NCBI GenBank assembly: GCA_009733575.1
Contig: ML769630.1
Location: 39,207-103,206 of the forward strand
Origin: Gymnopus androsaceus JB14
Lineage: Eukaryota > Basidiomycota > Agaricomycetes > Agaricales > Omphalotaceae
Length of the DNA stretch: 64,000 nucleotides
Reading direction: 5' to 3'
The notes beneath the pieces are model-generated. The model ran no database searches. It worked only from the letters and a program-made list of their open reading frames with translations, and was not told the DNA's origin. The translations under genes and the position numbers were made by a program. Of this stretch, positions 56,986-64,000 are shown piece by piece (position 1 is the stretch's first letter; every line of letters begins with the position of its first letter).

Positions 56986-57975
56986 AAGCCTTAAGCAGTC
57001 TTAATCCTTGTTGAACCAAATCTTTGTGCCTCCACTCACTGATCCCACTTATTGAGGTGTCCACTTGGCCATATTGTCTAACAAACAAAATCCTAAGCCA
57101 TGAGCAGTCTTAAGCCTTGTTGAACAAAGTTGTAAGGCTTGAGTAGTCTTAAGCATTGTTGAACAAAGTCTTAAACCTTATTGAGCAGTTCTAAGCCTTG
57201 TTGAGCAGTCTTAAGCCTAGTTGAGCAAAATCTTAGGCCTTGAGTAGTCTTAAGCCTTGTTGAGCAATCTTAAACCACGTTGAGCAGTCTTAAGTCTTCT
57301 TGAGCAAAATATTAAGCCTTGAGCAGTTTTAAGCCTTGTTGAGCAGTTTTAAGCCTTGTTGAGCAGTTTTAAGCCTTGAGCAGTCTCGTAGTCTTAAGCC
57401 TTGTTGAACAAATTCTTAAACCTTGTTGAGTAATCTTAAGCCTTGAGCAGTCTTAAGCATTGTTGAGCAATCTTAAACCACGTTGAGCAGTCTTAAGTCT
57501 TCTTGAGCAAAATCTTAAGCCTTGAGCATTCTTAAGCCTTAAGCCTTGAGCAGTCTTCAGCTTTGTTGAGCAGTCTTAAGCCTTGGGCAGTCTTAAGCCT
57601 TGGGCAGTCTTAAGCCTTGGGCAGTCTTAAGCCTTGGGCAGTCTTAAGCCTTGAGCAGTCCATCAGCAAAACCTGGATGGTTGATAAGAAATCTTAATAC
57701 ATTCTGGAGCAAGGGTACCCTCTCCAGAGAGCTCCAGAGAGCTCAGAGAGCTCAGAGAGCTCAGAGCACTCAGAGACATTCAATCGCTTTCAGACAGGTT
57801 TGACAGCTGTCAAAAAGCCATCAAAAAGCCATCAAAAAGCAATTGAATGGCTCTGAGTGCTCTGAGCTCTCTGGAGCACTCTGGACAGGGTACCCTTGCT
57901 CCAGAATGTATTAAGATTCTTATCAACCATCCAGGTTTTGCTGATGTCTTAAGCCTTGAGCAGTCTCACAGGGTG
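56986..57975 (-). repeat. CTTAAG minisatellite, inverted arm
   Basis: The same unit in reverse orientation (GTTGAGCAGTCTTAAGCCTT) runs from about 56986 to 57660. After a MITE at 57661-57946 it continues to about 57972. A spacer of roughly 80 bases (57020-57095) without units lies near the turning point. Together with the forward arm it forms a very large imperfect hairpin. Confidence 0.95.
57661..57946. mobile_element. CATCAG-ended MITE with 2-bp (TC) target duplication
   Basis: The left end CATCAGCAAAACCTGGATGG pairs with the right end CCATCCAGGTTTTGCTGATG. Pairing continues through GATAAGAATC-like text and CTGGAGCAAGGGTACCC, then AGCTCTCTGGAG-type repeats. Inserted in the minisatellite unit: TC at 57659-57660 and TC at 57947-57948; the intact unit reads GCAGTCTTAAG. 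Confidence 0.8.
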
Positions 57976-58860
57976 CAAACATGTATAAAACTTCTTATGG
58001 GTATTTCACCCTATTTGTGTGTGGGTTATGCACCTTTGGTCCTTTCCTGCGCAACATGTACTGCTATGTAGCTGACACATGCCTGGTGCCGTGCTCACTA
58101 CTCCCATCATAGTTTTGTTTCTTGTTGTAGCTTATTACATCCTTCTTTCCTTCCTTGCTATTGTCACTCTCCGCTCTCATAGCTTCCCAACCATATCTGG
58201 ATATATTTCTATATTCCTGGAGTATACTTGTGCAGGAAAACACCAACTAATGTACAGTATTGTTCTCCAAGCTCAAACCTCTGTCTATTACGCATCATTT
58301 CTTCCATTTCTCAGCAGAGACATACACCTTCCAAACCTGGTACACATCACCTTGAGGGCCTACGTATGCTCTCTTGGCTTTGTCAGTTCTTCTTCTTGTG
58401 TTTCGTTCTTTTCAGCATACACTGTTATCTGTCATTTGGCGCCAAACACATTATTAGTGCTCCCTTGGAATCAAGGCTTGAAGTACACCTTGGCTATCTT
58501 GACAATGTCAAGATCAGCCCACTTGAATTGGTTCTGTCCTGTCTTGCAAAGTCCATCTCCTTTCCACAAATCCCTGAGTTACTTATCATTTTAAATAAGT
58601 ACAAATTTTTATTCAAAAGATATGTATTATGTACATATCCATAAGCTTTGAAGAAGTTTTTGATAAGTCATCAGATTTATAGATGTTTGCACCCTGTGTA
58701 ATTTATAAATCTCAATTCCTGACTTTTTTTTTGGTAAAATAAGCACCCATCAGTGCTGATCTAAAAGATACCTACTTAGGCTTAACTTTTGCCTTCCATG
58801 TTGGACCTAAGTAGGGGTAAATGCTTGGCATATTCCACCATGGTAATACCCTGGATGGTA
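57976..58860. other. No supported gene
   Basis: Two overlapping open frames (58079-58594 and 58228-58644) contain hydrophobic and Ser-rich text without recognisable motifs. I do not call them. ACCTACTTAGGC and GGACCTAAGTAGG (58769 and 58802) form a short inverted repeat next to the KDZ end that follows. Confidence 0.35.
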
Positions 58861-58861
58861 C

Positions 58862-59022
58862 TACCATGGTGGTGGAGAAAAATGGGTAGCCACCCCAGGT
58901 TAGGGTAGCTACACACCTTATATGATGGGTGGGTAGTCTACCCCAAACAGGGGCCTCTTAGGCATATTTAAGGACATCATTTTTTTACTCTAAGTAGGTC
59001 AGTTTGGTAGGTGCCTGAAGTG
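58862..59022 (-). repeat. Third KDZ-type end, truncated
   Basis: It ends TAGGTGCCTGAAGTG at 59022 and carries GGGTAGCCACCCC, GGGTAGCTACAC, GGGTAGTCTACCCC and CCTCTTAGGCATATTTAAGG. These are almost identical to the outer 130 bases of the KDZ2 end. Only this outer part remains. Confidence 0.8.
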
Positions 59023-60562
59023 CTTTGTCAGTTTGACCATCATTGGCCAAGTGGTATGCAGAAGATGATTCTATGCCTGAATCCTGTTTTTTCAAGTCTG
59101 GACAAGGCTTTTCTATATGACTTTGATGCTAGAAAGAGCTATAAAGCTCAGGACATCCTCAATACCAGAAAGAAGAGTGTTTCGAAAACTACACAGAAGC
59201 TCACGTTCTTAGTGTGCACCTGTCTTTTTCTCCTGTGTAGTATACTGACATATTTTTTTTTTTGCAAGATGTTGATGTTGTTGCGTCGCTTCCACTTTCT
59301 AAACTATCTCCTGTTCACTGTGATTCAAGGGCAAGGACTGACTAGACAGGCATTCCACGTACGTCTTTTTGGTCCAGATTGCAATTATATATGGTTGCTG
59401 ATGCTATCTGCTAGACTGGTGTCTCCAAGGAACTTGTAAACCGTGACACAACTTTGAGCACAAGGATGATAAAGACCTATTCAGTCGACTTTGTGAGTTT
59501 GGATTTCCTGTGTTTGTTGTAAATTATAAGCCTTAATCAATAGTGGGAGCTGCTGCAGAAGAACAATTTTCAACCCCAGAGCTCTATGACTATGTTCGTT
59601 CAACTAATTTTCAGTGTGCAATAGTAACAGCTAACTATCCCTTTCAATTTTCAGATATCTACATTTATGTATGTTTCTTTTACAGCAAATCATTCACAAG
59701 TTTCATCAAAAGGTGGCTGGATTCGAAACAACAAGGATCACACTTGCTTTGGCTTGTTGGGAGCTAGCACGAAACCCTGAAAAGCAAACTCATCTGCAAG
59801 CAGAGCTGATTAACCTTAGTATGAGCTGAGAGCCAACTTACCATGAATTGCAATATCAAGCACCCTATCTACAATCCGTGCTGCAGGAAACATAAGCCTT
59901 TTTTCAGCTTCATGTTGAATCTTTTACACTTGAGCTTGCTTAGGCTTTGAATGTATCCTCAGCTTGCATATATGGAACCCACCGCTGTGGAACAGGACGT
60001 AATTCCTCTTCGCAGGCCTGTCCAATTAGCAGATGGTGGTTGACATGTCCCCAACATAGTAATGCCCAATACTGACACGATGACCAGACCATTTTAATTC
60101 CAATAATTGCTATTCAGCATGATAATAATGTGTGGACTAATGGGGAAGAATTCAGGCCTGAACGATGGGTGGACGGTGAGGGGAACTTCCTTCCCCAGAG
60201 CAGCTATTTGGAGGATGGTCTGGCCTGCTTTCTTTTAGTGATGGTCCCAGAAGTTGTATTGGCTCGGTACTCGGTAAGTTCTTAGTTCCTTCAAAGTTTG
60301 GGCTATAACTGACCCCTGTTACTTGCAGCTACTTACAACTACAAGGTCAGTGGTCATACCGTCTAAAGCTTAGAGTCGCCGTTAAGTATGAGCTCTCATC
60401 TAGGCAGATTATATCACAATGCCTTGGAGGCGGCATCTGGTATTGACCACATGTCATTGAAGATATCTTCCAGTATAAACCCATTCGTGCATCGAAATGC
60501 TAATAATCCCAGTGAAAATCGACTTCCAATCATTTTGGTACCTCTTGCTAGAGAGCAGTAAA
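59023..60562 (+). pseudogene. Cytochrome P450 relic
   Basis: Fragments in the order of a P450: the I-helix AGFETT (59716-59733) followed by LALACWELARNPEKQTHLQA; YLQSVLQET (about 59860); EEFRPERWVDGEGNF (about 60150-60190); and the haem-binding loop FSDGPRSCIG (60234-60263), with the Cys ligand present. A possible C-terminus, RLPIILVPLARE, ends at about 60560. Frames change repeatedly and stops occur, for example TGA near 59828 and TAA near 59892. The part before 59540 (LYDFDARKSYKAQDILNTRK) may be the N-terminal half but I cannot confirm it. It was a haem-thiolate mono-oxygenase. Confidence 0.75.
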
Positions 60563-61225
60563 ATCATGACAAGTTGAAGAGATTTTTCTGTGTTAAGATT
60601 TTTTGGTGATGCAACTTGCCAGCTGGAATGAGCGAGAGGCTTCGGGAACGGAATAACTCGGTACCGTATAGTATTGAAAAATATTCTTTGGCGTTCAATG
60701 ATTCGGAGATACTTACAGGTTATTGTAGGACATGTTCTAGAATACTTTGTTACACAGTATATAAACCTAAAAATGTATCGGACTGGGTATGCATTTGCGA
60801 GGCTTGCCCAAACCCCTTGATCAAATGCACTCATTATTCTAACCCTCCTATGAGACTATCGTTTTCACACGCACCTCGAAATCCAATACTGATTCGGTTT
60901 TTTACTGTAGTTCAACTGTAAATATTTTCTTGAATAGGATTGCGCTTGTGATTTAGAGGCCAGAATGATACAAAACTGATATCATACAGTATTTGAATCT
61001 GGAATTGGTGTTAGTAATTTGCAATCCTGGTTAAAACCACTGGACAGTTAGGAGTCAATGATGAAATTTGATTTGTCATTCTCTCAGGCTATTCATCACG
61101 GAAAAGTAGGTACTGTAACTAACGAGTATCTAGTTCACCACTGCAAAGCTCTTGTACAAAGGTTACATGGAAGTATACAGGCGATAACGAGCCATACCTG
61201 CAGAGTAAGAGTCTTTGAATATGAG
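60563..61225. other. No supported gene
   Basis: Open frames here show no motif I can recognise. Confidence 0.35.
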
Positions 61226-61800
61226 TTAGAAAGGAAATAGGAAATGGATTACATTGTAAAGCATATAGCTGTGCTGATCCGACTGGACATTTCGGAATTG
61301 GAGAAATTGAGTAGCTATAAAGGCTCCCCAAGCAACGAAAACGGAGCAAGAAATGGGCTCCAGTCCCCAGAAGAATGAAAGTATCACTGACCATGCAATG
61401 AGCACCATCAAGATGTAATAGCGCGAACCGACTGGTGTCACAATAGGGAGTGTGTGCCGCCCAGATAGCACATCACCTTCCGCATCTGCAAAATCCTGTC
61501 AGGTGTGAGTGTCTCCCCATTCTACAATCACAAATAAATGTACATACTTAGGCTGCGTGGTTAAAATCAGTGCACCACTGCAAAGAATGGCCAGTATTGT
61601 TGTTCTGTTCAAGTTCTCCCTGGAGTCTATGTGACCATTGGGTCAAAGGATTAGAAGAAGCAAGGCAAAGTGACATACTCATGCATCCATAAGCACCCAC
61701 TTTGAATGTGAAATGCCCTCTGACATTACACACATTCTTCAGTATTAGACTACTGCTGAGACCAATATTGTCATGCACAAACTTGACCAATGTGAGTGAT
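61226..61800 (-). pseudogene. UbiA-type prenyltransferase/terpene-cyclase relic
   Basis: On the minus strand, 61495-61472 encodes DFADAEGD, fitting the second Asp-rich motif (DxxDxxGD) of the UbiA superfamily. LSGRHTLPIVTPVGSRYYIL and a hydrophobic helix (VLIAWSVILSFFWGLEPI) follow. Upstream, 61600-61555 reads DSRENLNRTTILAILCSGAL and LILTTQ, and 61770-61680 reads GLSSSLILKNVCNVRGHFTF. These match the pattern I recall for basidiomycete UbiA proteins. The first Asp motif was not found. Exon joints are partly readable, but frames do not join cleanly and no start is seen. It would be a multi-pass membrane enzyme. Confidence 0.55.
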
Positions 61801-62539
61801 AGACTATTGGAATTATATTCCTAAATAGGAAGTAGCAACAGTAAGTCCAGACAGGACTTAGTAGTACGATCACACAGATCAATGGGGGACAATGGTTGTT
61901 ATTACAGGGTATGATACCTAAGCTTATATACAGTCCTAAGTACAAAAGATATTTCGGGCAGGTGGCTACTGCGTGAATAGTTGTGGGTACTGTCCATACG
62001 GTAAAGTGGGTACTACGAGAGAGCAAGTGGATACAGCGAGAGACTGAGTGGAGTCTGCGAGATGATAACAGTGGAGTGCATGGGATGGTGATACAAACAA
62101 GTGAAGACTACGAGCAAGTGTTCCATGTATAGTTTGATAAGATATATTTACCTTTGATATTCCAACATAGACTGGAAAGAAGCACCAATGGACTTGCATA
62201 CGTTGAGAAAAGCAAACAAAGCACAATTGAACTTCAGCAAAAGACAAAAGTCATGGAGTGCAATTCCATAATCTTCCATAAAGGATAGTCCCAGCCCATG
62301 ACTTTCCATAATAAAAGATTCCAGTCCATGATCTTCCATGTTGGAAGTTTTTTTCCATAATGGAACATCATGGGCCAGGACCTTACATCATGGAAGGTCA
62401 TGGACTGGACACTACATATAGGTTCTACCTGCTAAGGCCTCCCATAATGTTATAACTGATAATACAAGTTCATTCTGGGTCAAAGAAATTAGACACTACA
62501 TGTACAGAATGACTATCAGGTTCCAAGAATATATATAAG
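61801..62539. other. Spacer with CATGGAA inverted repeats
   Basis: 61830-62260 shows hydrophobic open frames on the minus strand that may be further UbiA debris. At 62265-62405, TTCCATAATCTTCCATA and its complement (CATGGAAGGTCATGGACTGG) are repeated in both orientations. This could be the 3' end region of the Plavaka-type element. Confidence 0.4.
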
Positions 62540-64000
62540 CTATAAAAGACCATATCCCTCTTGATCTAATACATTCATATCATGATTGAAAGGCTCCTCA
62601 CCATCCTCTGGTCCAATATCTTCATCTTCTTCCTGCTCCTCCTCTTTAGTGATGTGACGGCTCGGCCTGAAAGCCCTAGGCCGGGCCAAGCCAAGCCAAG
62701 CCAAGCCGTGAAAAGCCGGGCCGTGACCTTTGGCCTGAGGCAGCTTTTGGCCCAGCCTGAGTTTTGTGAAGCTGTGAGCCAGGGCCTCAGGCTGGGGCTT
62801 TTGAGAGTAGTATGAGGATGGTGTTTCCTGGAATTTTTGACCTCAAAAATGCTACTTCCAGTCTTTGAAGTAGCAATTTTGTTCTATTTGACTCAATTCT
62901 CTGCTTTAGATGTCATCTCAGAGTAAATATCCATTCTGGGATACTAGCCCTGGTATTTTCTCACACACCAGAGACATGATTGTTGGGTTTGTTGCACTCT
63001 TCAGCTTATTGCAAGGACTCTGTTTACTTCCAATAAGCTATATTTAGTGTGTAGTACTCATAATCCTTCCAAAGGACCACTCAGTGATGAATTCTTTATA
63101 TGTACACAGCCACATCAAAAGCCCTGGCTTAAGCCAAAGCCAGGGCCCTGGGGGTAGGGCCCAACTTCAGTTTTGGAAAGCCCAAGCCCCGGCCCACTGG
63201 GCCAAAACCGGGCCGGCACATCACTACTCCTCTTCCTCAGACTCAGACTCATCTCCCCCATAACCATAATCCAGAACATCATCAACATCCTCATCATCAA
63301 CCCACTGAGACTCATCATCCTGATTGACAGTATTGCAAGTTGGATCTGCATCCAGATCTGGATCACCATCTTCCTGGACTACAGACCAACCTTCCTCCTG
63401 TAAGGGTACTGGTACCTTGTAATGTCCTAGGCCAAGCTCTGGACAAAAACGGACTGCCATTTCTCTGTCAGAGAACCTAAGAAATTTTAATAATAAAGAA
63501 CAGAACTTTTGCATAAAAACTTACATGACCACATCATACCTACACCAATCTTTATCCTTTTTATTCCTCCATCTTGCAATTGAGTGTCCCAAAAAATCTG
63601 AAGTCTTTCCAAGATGGCTAACTGGTAAAAGATGGACAGCTTGAAACACTAAGGCTGGATCAAGGAATCCAAAGGCATATTGGGAATCAAGGAATACAAC
63701 TCGAGGTAGGTGTTTAGCTTTCCACCCCCAACAATGCTCAGAATCAAATCCAAACCAGAGAACCCAGAGAAAGTCCATTTTCCAGGGCATTTGATTACCT
63801 AGAGAGACCATGGCATGATAAATACCAAGAATGCGAGCATAATGATAGGGATGGACATCATCATCAGATAGGACCATGACATGATGGGTGTGTGGATTGA
63901 TGGAATCTTGAGCATGGTGCATGTTGCGCAGCATATAAGCTAGGAGGCGCAGTGACTAGCACTCACCAAGTGGTTAAGCTTGTAGAGCAGATAGAGAGAG
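62540..64000 (-). pseudogene. Plavaka-type (CACTA-like) transposase, C-terminal part, interrupted
   Basis: It enters from beyond the window. The first exon here, down to about 63523, reads HPYHYARILGIYHAMV, MDFLWVLWFGFD, GWKAKHLPRVVFLDS and AFGFLDPALVFQAVHLLPV. This is the C-terminal domain pattern of Plavaka transposases of Agaricomycetes (recall). It splices (AT|GTAAGT to TTCTTAG, about 63522-63479) to FSDREMAVRFCPELGLGH, then an acidic tail. At 63227 a 580-bp hAT-type element starts with an in-frame TAG. Beyond it, from 62646, the frame continues acidic, IGPEDGEEPFNHDMNVL, to a TAG at 62540-62542. Removing the insert with one target copy rejoins the frame exactly. The catalytic core is outside the window. 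Confidence 0.75.
62647..63226. mobile_element. 580-bp non-autonomous hAT-type element with perfect 8-bp target duplication
   Basis: Ends TAGTGATGTGACGGCTCGG (left) and the reverse complement of CCGGGCCGGCACATCACTA (right) match at 17 of 19 positions. CTCCTCTT flanks both sides (62639-62646 and 63227-63234). The interior is rich in GGCC/AAGCC words, with no transposase. A remnant of the same family lies at 50291-50325. Confidence 0.85.

Noticed and set aside
58079..58644. Two overlapping open frames that might be a membrane protein
   Set aside because: No recognisable motif, no splice partners, and both frames are equally plausible; left as unassigned.

Overview
The window looks like a repeat-dense, probably heterochromatic region of a mushroom-forming basidiomycete (Agaricomycetes). 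The main reasons are an intact KDZ-type transposase with its associated cysteine clusters, a Plavaka-type (CACTA-like) transposase C-terminus, a fungal Ty3/Gypsy element, a fungal Helitron, and spliced genes with GT-AG introns of about 50 bases. I see no convincing housekeeping gene, rRNA or tRNA. Almost everything is a mobile element, a gene carried by one, or a decayed relic.

Layout. 1-594: 3' end of a frameshifted DDE-integrase-like gene. 1.19-1.88 kb: two MITEs. 1.97-22.16 kb: a decayed Gypsy retrotransposon with LTRs up to 1.76 kb. Its 5' LTR is split by a repeat-rich block (R1). Gag-protease-RT-RNaseH-integrase are riddled with stops and frameshifts. About 7.3 kb between pol and the 3' LTR carries two multi-exon genes on the opposite strand. 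22.2-26.3 kb: R1-family repeats and minisatellites. 25.66-29.8 kb: a 2,065-bp tandem duplication.

The central system is at 28,874-45,054: a complete KDZ transposon (here KDZ1). It has about 430-bp terminal inverted repeats (TIRs) and an 8-bp target-site duplication (TSD) with one CpG-type mismatch. It carries an intact 1,084-aa transposase (six exons), an intact 243-aa gene of unknown function, an Spt5-like (NGN/KOW) gene, and a gene of an Agaricomycete-expanded nuclear-protein family (here WNxFQ). The last two genes are divergent and flank a long DNA palindrome. The ends hold arrays of the 12-bp palindrome GGGCAGCTGCCC.

KDZ1 appears to have inserted into an older relative, KDZ2. KDZ2's matching palindrome-bearing intergenic region lies on the left (26.3-26.8 kb). 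Its WNxFQ gene and right end (46.2-50.3 kb) lie on the right. In KDZ2 the end motif has changed throughout to GGGTAGCTACCC.

50.3-64 kb: a hAT remnant; a Helitron that has lost its helicase core but keeps a cysteine-peptidase-like C-terminal domain; a mariner-type MITE; a giant inverted CTTAAG minisatellite split by a MITE; another KDZ end; relics of a cytochrome P450 and a UbiA-type prenyltransferase; and a Plavaka C-terminus cut by a 580-bp hAT-type element with a perfect 8-bp TSD.

Limits. Several breaks are single-base indels in homopolymers and could be assembly errors. Family assignments come from motif recognition, not database searches.
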